The notes under the pieces were generated by a model, which was not told the origin of the DNA, ran no database searches, and saw only the letters and a program-made list of their open reading frames with translations. A stretch of 56,413 nt of DNA from Bacillus sp. NTK074B (GTDB taxonomy: Bacteria > Bacillota > Bacilli > Bacillales > Bacillaceae_B): positions 1 to 56,413 of the forward strand of contig NZ_JAFKOH010000016.1 in assembly GCF_017303375.1 (NCBI RefSeq), in the 5' to 3' direction. Shown here in pieces: positions 20,873 through 30,892 of the stretch (its first letter is position 1; the number at the start of each line of letters is the position of its first letter). A program made the position numbers and the translations under genes.

Positions 20873-20914
20873 AAAAAAACAGGCACACTCATCATCATGA
20901 GTATGCCTGTTTTC
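20873..20914 (-). terminator. Rho-independent terminator of yabR
   Basis: On the minus strand AACAGGCATACTCATGATG and its inverted partner (one GT mismatch) are followed by seven T. It is 38 bp after the yabR stop. Confidence 0.9.
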
Positions 20915-20951
20915 CGTTCACAACCTGCTATATGATTTAATAGACAGCAAG

Positions 20952-21377
20952 TTAACCTTTTTTCGCCCCTTTTCCACCACGACGAGACTCAGTGTTTTTC
21001 TTTAAAGATGATAAACGATCTTCACTGTCTTTCAAGAAGCGTGCCATCTTTTGTTCAAAACTCTCTTTCGTACGAGTGTCGTTCGGTTTGTTATTACTAC
21101 GCGGGCGCTGAGGACGCTGAGGGCGCTGCGGGCGTTGTGGTTGATCTTTCGCTTTACGGATGGATAAACCGATCTTTCCATCTTTCTCAACATTAATAAC
21201 TTTAACTGTTACTTCGTCGCCGACTTTAAGGTGTTCGTTAATATCCTTAACATAGTTGTCTGCAACTTCACTGATGTGAACTAAACCTGTTGAACCTTCC
21301 GACAATTCCACGAACGCTCCAAAATTTGTAATACCTGTTACCTTACCCTGTAACTTGCTGCCTACTTCGATTGACAT
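20952..21377 (-). CDS. yabR: S1 RNA-binding domain protein (YabR)
   Basis: A 141-residue protein with one S1 (OB-fold) domain at about 1-72 (GSKLQGKVTGITNFGAFVELSEGSTGLVHISEV). A low-complexity QRPQRPQRPQRPR repeat and a basic tail rich in Arg, Lys and Gly follow, typical of RNA-binding extensions. It resembles polynucleotide phosphorylase S1 domains and the general stress protein GSP13. GGAGGAG precedes the ATG. The precise role is unknown; ribosome or RNA association is likely. Confidence 0.9.
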   Translation of the reverse strand: MSIEVGSKLQGKVTGITNFGAFVELSEGSTGLVHISEVADNYVKDINEHLKVGDEVTVKVINVEKDGKIGLSIRKAKDQPQRPQRPQRPQRPRSNNKPNDTRTKESFEQKMARFLKDSEDRLSSLKKNTESRRGGKGAKKG

Positions 21378-21467
21378 AAAAGAAATGCTCCTCCTTAAAA
21401 TTATAAAAGATAAACCTTACTATATATTATAGCCAATTAAAAAAAAGAGTGTCAATAAGACACCTCT

Positions 21468-21842
21468 TCATTCTTTCTCTTTATCTGTATCAGGTATGTT
21501 GAAAATAATCTCACCTTCATCCGATAAAAAGTAATCCCGGCGCGCCAGTTTGGCTATATATTCATCATCGTTAAGCTTTACAATCTCTTCTTCCAGTGCA
21601 GATTGTTTATCTTTCAAGTGTTCCAACTTTTTTTCTAATTGTGCTTTTTCCGTTTGTTTATCTTCTAAAACCTGGGCTCTGGAAATGAGGGTCGAGATTA
21701 AAAATCCACTAATTGCCAAAACTAACACAAAGAAAACTGCTAATCGACGGACCAAACGCTTTTTTCTCTTAGATGAAGATTTATGCATATGCTCCTGGTG
21801 ACGGACATATTCATTTTCCATTGGTGTCACGTTCTTTCTCAT
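21468..21842 (-). CDS. divIC: Cell-division protein DivIC (FtsB-like)
   Basis: A bitopic membrane protein of the divisome that pairs with FtsL and DivIB. The 124 residues have a basic cytoplasmic tail (KRKKRLVRR), one transmembrane helix (LAVFFVLVLAISGFLISTLI, about 34-53), and an extracytoplasmic coiled coil (QVLEDKQTEKAQLEKKLEHLKDKQSALEEEI), ending in DYFLSDEGEIIF. I chose the ATG at 21842, since AGGAGG lies seven bases upstream. Confidence 0.95.
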   Translation of the reverse strand: MRKNVTPMENEYVRHQEHMHKSSSKRKKRLVRRLAVFFVLVLAISGFLISTLISRAQVLEDKQTEKAQLEKKLEHLKDKQSALEEEIVKLNDDEYIAKLARRDYFLSDEGEIIFNIPDTDKEKE

Positions 21843-21885
21843 TCCCAAACCTCCTTTACAATATGGAGTGGCAAAGCCTTAAGCC

Positions 21886-22539
21886 CTATTCTTTATCTTT
21901 AGGTTTCTTTTTAAACTTTTCTACCACTCTATATACTTTTTTGATATATGCTTTAAAAATTCCTGCCATTTTATTATATAACTTCTCGACTCTTTTTGTA
22001 AGATTTTTCGGCAATAAATTCCAAATACCTTTCACTATCCACCATATAGGTGTGAATATGAGCTTAATCGCCCATTGCAGCACCTTCGAGATTACCTTTA
22101 CAAGGAATAATATGACGGATAAGAGTCCTTTTCCTGCAGATAAAACAATCGTGATCAGAAGCACAATCATCCATTTTATCGGTGAATAAATCAACTTTTT
22201 CACCATTTTCACACCGAAATTATACAGGGCGATGAAAAAGTGGATCAGACGTTCAAGAAAGGCGAGATAGAGCTGTTTGATCAAAGCCTGATACCCTGCA
22301 AATCCGCACAGCAATGCAATGAAAATATAAAAACGGATCTCGCCGAAATTAACGACGAATAAGATATAAAAGATCGCCAGTGCCTGAAATATCCAAAACA
22401 TGATGTCATTAATGAATACAAACCACCGTTTTCTCTCGGAACGGTTTAAAAATCGGGAGTACGTGTCAAGTGCCGCACCAAATAATGCCCCCATGCCGAT
22501 CATGGAGAGCATGGTATAGAACTGGGTGGAGAGGGTCAT
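21886..22539 (-). CDS. yabQ: Spore cortex biosynthesis protein YabQ
   Basis: A 217-residue integral membrane protein required for cortex formation in B. subtilis, made in the mother cell. It has four hydrophobic helices in the first half (FYTMLSMIGMGALFGAALD, IMFWIFQALAIFYILFVVNF, FYIFIALLCGFAGYQAL) and a long basic, amphipathic C-terminal half (VKMVKKLIY...FKKKPKDKE). Its ATG overlaps the yabP stop (ATGA), indicating coupled translation. Confidence 0.92.
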   Translation of the reverse strand: MTLSTQFYTMLSMIGMGALFGAALDTYSRFLNRSERKRWFVFINDIMFWIFQALAIFYILFVVNFGEIRFYIFIALLCGFAGYQALIKQLYLAFLERLIHFFIALYNFGVKMVKKLIYSPIKWMIVLLITIVLSAGKGLLSVILFLVKVISKVLQWAIKLIFTPIWWIVKGIWNLLPKNLTKRVEKLYNKMAGIFKAYIKKVYRVVEKFKKKPKDKE

Positions 22540-22838
22540 CGAAACAGCTTGCTAAAGAAGCCTTTAGCCTTCTCCCCATTTTGTTCATCCAGGTAAACGA
22601 GATCGAACACCTTTCCTTTTATCGAGACGATGCCTTTATCCACGTCGAGATTCTTCATTTGAAGATTCTGACCCCTGACAGAGAGGAATCCCATCACCGT
22701 TTCAAGAAGAAACTCTTCGTTATCAAAGCTTTCCACTTGTTTCACGCCCGTGATGTCCAGAAGCTTTCGCCCCCTCATCATCACGTCATGTTCCTGAAAA
22801 GTCGTTTTATCTTTGTTTCCATCATAATATTGATTCAT
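22536..22838 (-). CDS. yabP: Sporulation protein YabP
   Basis: A small protein (100 residues) with the conserved core RKLLDITGVKQVESFDNEEFLLETVMGFLSVRGQNLQMKNLDVDKG. In B. subtilis it is a SigE-dependent mother-cell protein that localises SafA and acts with YabQ. It has no membrane segment. The ATG at 22838 was preferred to one 6 bp upstream, which is too close to GAGGG. It heads a yabP-yabQ-divIC cluster. No confident SigE promoter could be read upstream. Confidence 0.92.
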   Translation of the reverse strand: MNQYYDGNKDKTTFQEHDVMMRGRKLLDITGVKQVESFDNEEFLLETVMGFLSVRGQNLQMKNLDVDKGIVSIKGKVFDLVYLDEQNGEKAKGFFSKLFR

Positions 22839-22936
22839 ATCCATCCCTCACATTCCCATAGTACAAGCTTTGTAACTATGTTTATGTTTCTGGGGGAAAA
22901 TTAGAACCAATTTACAGCCCAAAAGCTATGTATCCC

Positions 22937-23212
22937 TTACTCCGCTTCCTCGACTCTTTCTTCGGAGAGGACGGAATAAAGTCCGCTTGCTTCTTCTTTT
23001 TTGGTTGTTTCCAGAAGCCTTTCTATCTTTACCCTCATAATCCTCTGGCCAAACCTTACGCTTAGTTCGTCACCAACCTTTACATTGGAGCTCGCTTTGG
23101 CCTGCAGGCCATTCACAGTGATCCGTCCCTGATCGGCAATTTCTTTCGCCAGCGTTCTTCTTTTGATCAATCTTGATACTTTCAGGAACTTATCTAATCT
23201 CATCGATACCAT
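22937..23212 (-). CDS. rqcP: Ribosome quality-control RNA-binding protein RqcP
   Basis: An S4-domain protein of 91 residues (MRLDKFLKVSRLIKRRTLAKEIADQGRITVNG), called YabO in B. subtilis and an Hsp15 homologue. It binds the 50S subunit with RqcH and helps elongate alanine tails on stalled chains. The C-terminus is acidic. The start at 23212 has GGGGAG seven bases upstream; an internal ATG 9 bp later is also possible. It follows mazG closely. Confidence 0.93.
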   Translation of the reverse strand: MVSMRLDKFLKVSRLIKRRTLAKEIADQGRITVNGLQAKASSNVKVGDELSVRFGQRIMRVKIERLLETTKKEEASGLYSVLSEERVEEAE

Positions 23213-23225
23213 TGTATATCTCCCC

Positions 23226-24686
23226 TTATTCAATATTCATCTTTTTCGCTTCGTTCCAGAATTGATCCAACTCTTCCAGCGAATAGTCCTCAAAGCTCTT
23301 TCCGGATTTTTCAACCTGCTCCTCCACATAGGAAAAGCGGCGGTAGAATTTCGTGTTCGTCATCGCTAACGCTTCCTCTGGGTAAATCTTATAGAATCTG
23401 GCCACGTTGATAAGAGCGAATAACACATCACCAAATTCTTTTTTCATGTTATTTTCACTAATATTCTCGACTTCGTTTTCAAATTCCTTTAATTCTTCCC
23501 ATACTTTCTCCCAGGCACCTTGAGGGTCCGCCCAATCAAAGCCCACTTTCGCAGCTTTTTTCTGATATTCGAATGCCTTCATGAGAGACGGCATGCCTTT
23601 TGCCACGTTCTTCAGCATGGGTTCCCTGTCATCCTGTTTTTCACGTTTTTTGATTTCGTCCCAATTTGCTTTCACCTGTTCAGTGTTTTCCACCTGGACG
23701 GTTCCGAACACATGAGGATGTCTCCGGACCATCTTGGAAGCAAGACCTTCAATCACTTCCTCCATGTTGAACAGGCCTTCGTCTTCGCCAATTTGAGCAT
23801 GGAGCATAATCTGAAGAAGGACATCTCCCAGCTCTTCGATCACGTGATCAATATCCTCTTCCTCGATGGCTTCCAATAGCTCATACGTTTCTTCAAGAAG
23901 GTATTTTTTTAGGGAGTGATGGGTTTGTTCTTTGTCCCACGGACACCCATTTGGACCCCTCAGCGTCGAAATGATCTCTCTTAAAGTGGCATATTGCTTG
24001 AAGGAGGACTCCATTTCTTTCACAGCAGGAATGTATAGGCTGGTCAGGTTGCTCAGATGGGCCACCCGGTCTAGCTCTACCAGTGGAATTCGCTCCACTT
24101 TCTCTTCACTGCTCCCTGCAGCCGTTACAAGCATGACTTCATAGTCAAATGGATAAAGCTCCATCAGAGTGAGCTTTACCTCAGAAGCAATGAAGGCATC
24201 ATACACTTGTCCGATGATGAGCTGCTGATTCATATGGATATCCTGAGGCTTTAAGCTGGTACCATCAAGGAGCTGGAACCCATTAATCGGATCCGCTCCC
24301 ACAGAAGCAAACAGGGGATCAATAAAGCTTTGCCCACCACCGATCTCAACGTGGATCTTTCCTTCACCGTGAAGATCCAGGAGCATTTGGACAGCCTTTT
24401 CAGCGACCAAAGGGTGACCGGGAACGGCATATATAAGTGAATGCCGCTCTGATGCCGCCACCAGTTCACGGACAATTTCTTCATACACGAGATCAAACTG
24501 ATCATGTTTTTCATATACATCGTCAAACGATCGAAACGTCACACCTTCTGCCAGCAGATCCTTTACAACGGGGTGCCGATCCGTTCTCAAGTATAGATGT
24601 GAGCTGCTTTTAATCCGTCTATATACTCCCAGGGGCAGCTGTTCTAAATCGCCTGCCCCTAACCCGACTATCGTTATCGTATTCAT
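23226..24686 (-). CDS. mazG: Bifunctional tetrapyrrole methylase-like/MazG nucleotide pyrophosphohydrolase (YabN)
   Basis: A two-domain protein of 486 residues. Residues about 1-210 are a SAM-dependent tetrapyrrole methylase-like domain (TITIVGLGAGDLEQLPLGVYR, YAVPGHPLVAEKAVQ) of unknown substrate. Residues about 230-480 hold tandem MazG modules with LRGPNGCPWDKEQTHHSLKKYLLEETYELLEAI and EELGDVLLQIMLHA, then a second EFGDVLFALINVARF. MazG hydrolyses NTPs, probably to clean the pool. The same fusion exists in B. subtilis YabN. Confidence 0.95.
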   Translation of the reverse strand: MNTITIVGLGAGDLEQLPLGVYRRIKSSSHLYLRTDRHPVVKDLLAEGVTFRSFDDVYEKHDQFDLVYEEIVRELVAASERHSLIYAVPGHPLVAEKAVQMLLDLHGEGKIHVEIGGGQSFIDPLFASVGADPINGFQLLDGTSLKPQDIHMNQQLIIGQVYDAFIASEVKLTLMELYPFDYEVMLVTAAGSSEEKVERIPLVELDRVAHLSNLTSLYIPAVKEMESSFKQYATLREIISTLRGPNGCPWDKEQTHHSLKKYLLEETYELLEAIEEEDIDHVIEELGDVLLQIMLHAQIGEDEGLFNMEEVIEGLASKMVRRHPHVFGTVQVENTEQVKANWDEIKKREKQDDREPMLKNVAKGMPSLMKAFEYQKKAAKVGFDWADPQGAWEKVWEELKEFENEVENISENNMKKEFGDVLFALINVARFYKIYPEEALAMTNTKFYRRFSYVEEQVEKSGKSFEDYSLEELDQFWNEAKKMNIE

Positions 24687-24699
24687 GTTAATCCCCTCG

Positions 24700-26316
24700 C
24701 TACTTATTATTCGGCTGAACCTTGTCCATCAGCCACGTCCACTTGCTCCCAAAAGGCAAGAAACTGATGTCTTCCCTTGAGAGGACATTCCCTCTTAATA
24801 ACACGATCAGAAAGATGATCCCCCCGATCCCTACTCCACCTAATGAAAAAAGGATGGAAAGTGGACGAGCAGGCATGCCTTTATCTAAAAGTGTATCATA
24901 AATCTGTAATAATCCCTGTAAACCAATCGTCATGAATGCACCGCTCATTAACAATGTTTTATAAAAAGAAAAGGTGAAAAAACGGATGGGAAACAGCTTT
25001 CTTAAATAACTCACCATCATGATGGCCGTTATACATAATGAGCCTACTGTCGATACGGATGCACCCATGATCCCCATGATCGGAATCAGGCAGGCATTGC
25101 CAAGATATTTTACGAAGACGCCCGTAATAATGCAGAATGCAGGAAAATAAATCTTCCCGATGCCTTGAAAAATGCCGGCAAATGTCAGGATAAGACAGCT
25201 AAAGAATATCGACAGGCAGAATACAGCGATGATCTTTGAGCCAAGGGCATTTTCGAATAACATCGTATTCGCCGGCACCATGATGTTAATGATCCCAAGC
25301 GTGGCAGCAAACCCGATGGTCATACTGATTCTAAGGGCCAGCTGGCTGTATTCCCTCACTAAATCCTCTTTTCTTTTCAGATAGGCATTGGTCACCAACG
25401 GGACGATGGTGAGGGAAATGGATGTAGCCACAACCGTTCCGAGCTGGACAAAAGGCTGTCCCCGGTCATAAATCCCTTTCCACGTTTTCGCTCTTTCAGC
25501 TTCCATCCCGGAAGATAGAAGAAGGGAATATACGTTAAGGGAGTCAACAAATTGAAGTAAGACGAGCAGCATCGCACTGACGCATATGGCCGTGCCATTC
25601 TTTAATAACCGGGACCAGATTTGTACATATCCGACAGGCAGAGAAAAGGATCTTCGTGAAAACAGTTTTTCCTTGCGCGCAGTCAGAAACGACAATAGCA
25701 CCAATAAGCCACCGAGGCCACCGGTAATGGATCCGAACAGGGCACCGTTTCCGGTCATATACAAGGAGTACCCTTGTGATACGAAAATGGTTGAGAATAG
25801 TAAAATCGTCGCCACCCTGATGGTTTGTTCCGTTACCTGAGAAGCAGCCGTGGGCACCATATCTTCTTTTCCTTGATAATATCCCCTTATGACAGAGAGG
25901 GGTGCTAACAAAAGGAAGGACAAAGAAATCATTTGAAGCAATGGCTTAAGCTGGGGGTCTCCCATCCATGTGGCGATCACTCCTGCACCGAAGTAGACGA
26001 GGAGGAACCAGGCCATACCAACGAGGCAGAGGAACAGAAAGGAGGTAACAGCCACATTTTTTGCACCTTCCTCATCATCTTCTTCCAGCTTCTCCGCTAC
26101 CATCTTTGAAATGATCACAGGGAATCCGTAGGTGGATAACGCGATGGCGATTCCGTAAAATGGATAGACCTGCTGATATATATAAAATCCGATATCTCCA
26201 ACAATGTTCTGAAACGGAACCCGATAGACAGCACTTAAAATTTTCGTTACCAATGCTGCGATCGTCAATACCATGGCACCTTTCAAAAATCGATTGGAGG
26301 AGTACTTCTTACTCAA
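24700..26316 (-). CDS. yabM: Polysaccharide-exporter-type membrane protein (YabM, SpoVB/MurJ-like)
   Basis: A 538-residue MOP-superfamily protein with about 14 predicted transmembrane helices across its length, beginning FLKGAMVLTIAALVTKILSAVYRVPFQNIVG, the SpoVB/MurJ family start. Such proteins flip lipid-linked precursors. In B. subtilis the SpoVB paralogue lies elsewhere, and YabM holds this position between spoVT and yabN. The start is TTG with AGGAAAA upstream. The substrate is unknown; a cell-wall or exopolysaccharide precursor is inferred. Confidence 0.9.
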   Translation of the reverse strand: MSKKYSSNRFLKGAMVLTIAALVTKILSAVYRVPFQNIVGDIGFYIYQQVYPFYGIAIALSTYGFPVIISKMVAEKLEEDDEEGAKNVAVTSFLFLCLVGMAWFLLVYFGAGVIATWMGDPQLKPLLQMISLSFLLLAPLSVIRGYYQGKEDMVPTAASQVTEQTIRVATILLFSTIFVSQGYSLYMTGNGALFGSITGGLGGLLVLLSFLTARKEKLFSRRSFSLPVGYVQIWSRLLKNGTAICVSAMLLVLLQFVDSLNVYSLLLSSGMEAERAKTWKGIYDRGQPFVQLGTVVATSISLTIVPLVTNAYLKRKEDLVREYSQLALRISMTIGFAATLGIINIMVPANTMLFENALGSKIIAVFCLSIFFSCLILTFAGIFQGIGKIYFPAFCIITGVFVKYLGNACLIPIMGIMGASVSTVGSLCITAIMMVSYLRKLFPIRFFTFSFYKTLLMSGAFMTIGLQGLLQIYDTLLDKGMPARPLSILFSLGGVGIGGIIFLIVLLRGNVLSREDISFLPFGSKWTWLMDKVQPNNK

Positions 26317-26439
26317 CCAGTTTTCCTGCCTTTCTGTACCACTATTTCAAAGCGTGAATTGATCAGCGAATGTAAAATCATATATGTACTGGTCATTTTA
26401 CCATATTGGCGAATATTTTCTATAAAGTGACTGATTGGA

Positions 26440-26475
26440 GACAAAAAAAAGAAGAGCGGCTTTTATGCCACTCCT
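26440..26475 (-). terminator. Rho-independent terminator of spoVT
   Basis: On the minus strand the stem GAGTGGC/GCCGCTC is followed by TTCTTTTTTTT. It is 6 bp after the spoVT stop. Confidence 0.88.
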
Positions 26476-26480
26476 TTACG

Positions 26481-27017
26481 TTATGACTCCATTTGTCTTG
26501 CTAAAAAGCCAGCTGCCGTTTCTACTGCCTTTTGTTCCACTTCCCCTACTGTACGTTCCTTTGAAAAAATCGCAACGGCACCAATTGGGTCTCCATTTGC
26601 GACAATCGGAGCGATTGTATAGGAAGCAAGATCTTCTCCGTGTCCATCAACAAGTTCAGCTTGTCCCTGTTGAGTGTGTAATAGCGACGTGCGGTCATCC
26701 ATTACCTTCTCAACGAGTTCACCGATGTTCTTATTTAAATACTCTTTCTTCGAAGCGCCGGAGATGGCAATGACAGTATCACGATCACAAATCAATACGG
26801 CACTTCCCAAACTGTCGTATAATGCTTCGCCATATTCCTTAGCAAAGTCACCAAGTTCACTGATTGGGGAATATTTCTTTAAGATGACTTCTCCGTCACG
26901 ATCAACGAAGATTTCCAGGGGATCTCCCTCGCGAATCCTTAATGTCCTGCGAATTTCTTTTGGAATGACGACACGCCCTAAATCATCAATACGACGAACA
27001 ATACCAGTTGCTTTCAT
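26481..27017 (-). CDS. spoVT: Stage V sporulation transcription factor SpoVT
   Basis: A forespore regulator of SigG-dependent genes. The 178 residues have an AbrB-type swapped-hairpin DNA-binding domain at 1-50 (TGIVRRIDDLGRVVIPKEIRRTLRIREGDPLEIF) and a C-terminal GAF-like domain (about 55-178). It is a paralogue of abrB at 47803. GTGAGG precedes the ATG. Confidence 0.97.
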   Translation of the reverse strand: MKATGIVRRIDDLGRVVIPKEIRRTLRIREGDPLEIFVDRDGEVILKKYSPISELGDFAKEYGEALYDSLGSAVLICDRDTVIAISGASKKEYLNKNIGELVEKVMDDRTSLLHTQQGQAELVDGHGEDLASYTIAPIVANGDPIGAVAIFSKERTVGEVEQKAVETAAGFLARQMES

Positions 27018-27098
27018 CTATAGTTGCCTCACTTTCATCAGATGATTTTAATTGGCAATGTACCCACCTGTGGATGAATACTTTACCATTGTTGAGTT

Positions 27099-27128
27099 TA
27101 GTATCTTACAACTTAGAAGTTCTATACA
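27099..27128 (-). promoter_or_regulatory. Probable SigG-type promoter of spoVT
   Basis: On the minus strand TGTATA (27123-27128) and GATACTA (27099-27105) are 17 bp apart, near the SigG consensus (TGAATA, CATACTA). It is about 80 bp upstream of the ATG. B. subtilis spoVT is SigG-dependent. The remaining spacer up to mfd (27130-27316) is AT-rich without a gene. Confidence 0.6.
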
Positions 27129-27316
27129 CATTCAGTTATTTTTTCTGTAATTTCACTAAAATTCTAATGCAGGTATCTTTTTCCAATGTTGGCAGCTGCA
27201 TAAATACTAATACCCTTATCATAGTAGAGTGAAACAATCCGCGCGTTTACATTTTGGTTACATTATTATAACGAAGGGAAGAAATGCCACTGGTATTTGT
27301 CGTTGTTATGAAATGA

Positions 27317-30300
27317 TTACACGTTTTCTTCTACTTTTACCGCTTCATCTAAATGCTTAATGATGTCATAGGCCATGTTGAACCATTTGGACGCTTCAAG
27401 TCGTGCTGTATTTATGGAAATCTTAAGTTTGGAACCTTCCATTCCGAGTCCGACGGCACGCCCGTGTTTGTTGCAAAGATTAAATACTTTGGATCCGTCG
27501 ATCTTCGCCGTTCCTTCCGGTGACATAAAGATATTCACTGTCTTCTTATCCTGTTTGATGGATTCAAGATTTGTATTCTTGGCGTAAATCTTCATTTCCG
27601 ATATCAGGAATAGATAACCCACCTCTTCAGGATACTCCCCGAACCGGTCCAGTATTTCTTCTTCCAGCTCTTCGATATCAGGGAGGGAAGAAAGGGAGCG
27701 GAACCGTTTATACATCTCGATCTTTTGATGACCATCTTTAATATAATCATCCGGAATATAGGCATCGATTTCTATATCCACCTCAAAGCTCGACTCAGGC
27801 TGCTTTGGAAGATCCCCTTTTCGTTCTTCGATGGCTTCTTTCAGCATTTGGGAGTACAAATCGAATCCGACAGAGTCAATAAACCCGTGCTGCTGTGCCC
27901 CGAGGAGATTACCCGCGCCACGGATCGTCAAGTCACGCATGGCAATTTTAAACCCGGAACCGAGCTCCGTGAATTCTTTGATGGCCTGCAATCGTTTCTC
28001 TGCCACTTCAGTGAGGACTTTATCCTTACGATAGGTAAAATAGGCGTAGGCCACCCTGTTCGAACGCCCCACACGCCCTCTTAATTGATAAAGTTGAGAC
28101 AAGCCCATACGATCTGCATCAAAGACAATCAACGTATTCACATTCGGGATGTCGACACCCGTTTCAATAATCGTCGTGGTGACCAAAACATCGTATTCTC
28201 CTGCAAGGAAACTTAATATGACGGCTTCAAGCTCATTCTCGCTCATCTGACCGTGTGCGTAAGCGATACGGGCATCCGGGACAAGCATGGAAATTTCATC
28301 GGCTTTCCTTTCGATATCTTCCACACGATTATAGAGGAAGTATACCTGACCGTTTCGTGCCATTTCCCTTTCAATCGCCTCTTTAATCAGGGATCCATTA
28401 TATTCCATGACATATGTCTGGACGGGGAATCGATTCTCCGGCGGTGTTTCAATGACCGATAAATCCCTTACCCCAAGCATCGACATATGCAGCGTTCGGG
28501 GGATCGGTGTGGCCGTCAGGGTCAGTACGTCAATGTTGGTTTTTAACTGTTTGATTTTTTCTTTATGCGTGACACCGAACCTTTGTTCTTCATCGATGAT
28601 CAACAGTCCTAAATCCCGGTATTGGATATCTTTTGACAGGAGTCGATGAGTTCCCACCACAATATCAATCGTACCGTTTTTCAGGCCTTTCGTGGTCTCC
28701 TGCTGCTGCTTCCTCGTTCGGAAACGGCTCAATAACCCAATTTCCACAGGAAAGTCCTGAAACCGTTCTTTGATTGTTTCATAATGTTGTTGAGCAAGGA
28801 TGGTGGTAGGGACAAGGATGGCTACTTGTTTTCCATCAGCGATCGCCTTGAAGGCTGCCCGAATCGCCACCTCGGTCTTTCCGTATCCCACGTCCCCGCA
28901 TAATAACCGATCCATCGGACGTTCTCTTTCCATATCGTGTTTTATTTCGGTGACAGAACGGAGCTGGTCATCTGTCTCTTCATATGGGAAGGCCATTTCA
29001 AAATCTCTTTGCATCTCCCCATCAGGAGAAAAGGCGTACCCTTTTGCCGCTTCCCTTACAGCATAGAGCTTGATGAGGTCATCGGCTATATCCTGGACAG
29101 AAGATTGAACCTTAGACTTGACCTTCTTCCATTCACTCCCGCCAAGCTTATACAGCTTCGGGTCTTTATGCTCTGAAGCAACGTACTTTTGCACCAGTTC
29201 AATTTGATCGACCGGGACATAAAGTTTGTCATTTCCCTGGTATTTCACATGGAGATAGTCTTTATGAACGCCATTGATCTCCAATGTTTCAATCCCGAGG
29301 AATTTACCGATCCCGTGATTCACATGAACCACGTGGTCCCCGACTTTCAGTTCAGAATAGCTTTTGATTCTCTCCGCGTTCGAAAGCTTCTGCCTTCTCG
29401 GTTTCTTCTGGGTCTTCTTATTGAATAGTTCTTCTTCTGTGATAACAGCCATTTTCTGAAGCGGGAGCTCAAATCCGCTTGTCAGGCTTCCATTGATCAT
29501 TTGGACTTTACCCGGCAACAGCTTATCTCCATCTTCCACAAAGGCAATCTCGATTTTATAATCATCCAGTACTCTTTGCAGCTTTTTGACCCGTTCTTGA
29601 TCAGGTCCCAATAAGACAACCGTATAGTTCCCTTTTTTCCAGCGGTCCAGTTCTGCCTTCAATACGTTCATCTGCCCATGGAAATTCTGCATCGGTTTCG
29701 TAGACACATTAAAGATATTCTGGGGGCTGGTATTGGCAATATGACGAAGGAACAAAGAGAAATACACCTTCGGAAGCTTCGTCTTGTTTATCAACGTGGA
29801 AAAAGCATGAGAAACCGGTACGCCATGAATGATCTGTCCCTCTTGAAGAAGGGATGTATACCACTCCGCTTCCTCTTTTTCGAGTGACTCACTCATTTCC
29901 TGGACACGACTGAACTCATCGAAGAACAGAACCCCATCACCAGGTAAATAATCTAGCAAACTACTAGGATTCTCATACGCCAGTGATAAGTACTTGAAGA
30001 TCTGCTCGGGCACTTGCCCGTTCTCAAGCTGATCCACCTCATGTCCTATGTACTCTGTCATCTTCTCCTTGACGGCTGCTGCTTTCACCTTCTTTAAGCT
30101 CGCGGACAACCCTGCATTGATTTCACCGATAAGCCTTTCCATGTTCTCATATTTCAACAAGACCTCTGTGGCAGGTCCTATTTCCATTTCATTCAGTTTC
30201 TCAATGGATCGCTGGTCTTCAGCGGAAAATATGCGGATAGAATCGATTTCGGTATCGAATAATTCGATTCGGACAGGGTTCTGTGATGTTAAAGGGAAAA

Positions 30301-30847
30301 TATCTACAATTCCCCCGCGGAGGCTGAATTCCCCTGGTGTACTGACCATCCCTGTACGCTGATAACCCATTTGCACCAATTGATTCAACACTTCATCCAG
30401 GTCGATATCTTCACCCATTTGAAAACGGATCTGGTTTGTTGCCCACATCGAAGGAGGAGGAAGGATTTTTCGCAAACCGGCGACCGGTACGATATAGATA
30501 CCCTGGTGCTGTTTCGAAAGTTTATTCAACACCTCGATCCTCTGTGCCCTCAACTCCGGACTCGCCACGCTTAACTCAGCTGCGATTAACTCATTAGCAG
30601 AATATAAATATACTTCATCCTCTGATACAAACTGAATGAGATCGTCATAGACTTTCTGAGCTTGAAATAAATTATGTGTAACCACAATAGTGGACTTATT
30701 CGTTTGCAAATACACATCTGCAATATACGCCGTCCTGGATGAACCGGACAATCCTGCAACAAGTTGCTCCGACAGTCCTTCCTCCACTCCAGCGATGATG
30801 GACTGGATTTCTTCACTTTGATGGACTTGTTTTAAAATACCTTTCAA
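27317..30847 (-). CDS. mfd: Transcription-repair coupling factor Mfd
   Basis: Removes stalled RNA polymerase and recruits UvrABC. From the chosen TTG start it has 1176 residues, matching B. subtilis Mfd (1177). The order is an N-terminal UvrB-like domain (ELRAQRIEVLNKL, TPGEFSLRGGIVDIFPL), the RNA-polymerase-interacting domain (KVGDHVVHVNHGIGKFLGIE), the RecG-like translocase with Walker A GDVGYGKTEVA, DEEQRFG, and TRG motif region, then the C-terminal regulatory domain. GGGAGGAG lies nine bases before the TTG; in-frame codons further upstream lack a site. Confidence 0.97.
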   Translation of the reverse strand: MKGILKQVHQSEEIQSIIAGVEEGLSEQLVAGLSGSSRTAYIADVYLQTNKSTIVVTHNLFQAQKVYDDLIQFVSEDEVYLYSANELIAAELSVASPELRAQRIEVLNKLSKQHQGIYIVPVAGLRKILPPPSMWATNQIRFQMGEDIDLDEVLNQLVQMGYQRTGMVSTPGEFSLRGGIVDIFPLTSQNPVRIELFDTEIDSIRIFSAEDQRSIEKLNEMEIGPATEVLLKYENMERLIGEINAGLSASLKKVKAAAVKEKMTEYIGHEVDQLENGQVPEQIFKYLSLAYENPSSLLDYLPGDGVLFFDEFSRVQEMSESLEKEEAEWYTSLLQEGQIIHGVPVSHAFSTLINKTKLPKVYFSLFLRHIANTSPQNIFNVSTKPMQNFHGQMNVLKAELDRWKKGNYTVVLLGPDQERVKKLQRVLDDYKIEIAFVEDGDKLLPGKVQMINGSLTSGFELPLQKMAVITEEELFNKKTQKKPRRQKLSNAERIKSYSELKVGDHVVHVNHGIGKFLGIETLEINGVHKDYLHVKYQGNDKLYVPVDQIELVQKYVASEHKDPKLYKLGGSEWKKVKSKVQSSVQDIADDLIKLYAVREAAKGYAFSPDGEMQRDFEMAFPYEETDDQLRSVTEIKHDMERERPMDRLLCGDVGYGKTEVAIRAAFKAIADGKQVAILVPTTILAQQHYETIKERFQDFPVEIGLLSRFRTRKQQQETTKGLKNGTIDIVVGTHRLLSKDIQYRDLGLLIIDEEQRFGVTHKEKIKQLKTNIDVLTLTATPIPRTLHMSMLGVRDLSVIETPPENRFPVQTYVMEYNGSLIKEAIEREMARNGQVYFLYNRVEDIERKADEISMLVPDARIAYAHGQMSENELEAVILSFLAGEYDVLVTTTIIETGVDIPNVNTLIVFDADRMGLSQLYQLRGRVGRSNRVAYAYFTYRKDKVLTEVAEKRLQAIKEFTELGSGFKIAMRDLTIRGAGNLLGAQQHGFIDSVGFDLYSQMLKEAIEERKGDLPKQPESSFEVDIEIDAYIPDDYIKDGHQKIEMYKRFRSLSSLPDIEELEEEILDRFGEYPEEVGYLFLISEMKIYAKNTNLESIKQDKKTVNIFMSPEGTAKIDGSKVFNLCNKHGRAVGLGMEGSKLKISINTARLEASKWFNMAYDIIKHLDEAVKVEENV

Positions 30848-30892
30848 GTGTACGCTCCTCCCCGTGAACCCTTTTATAGCTAAGTGCAAACA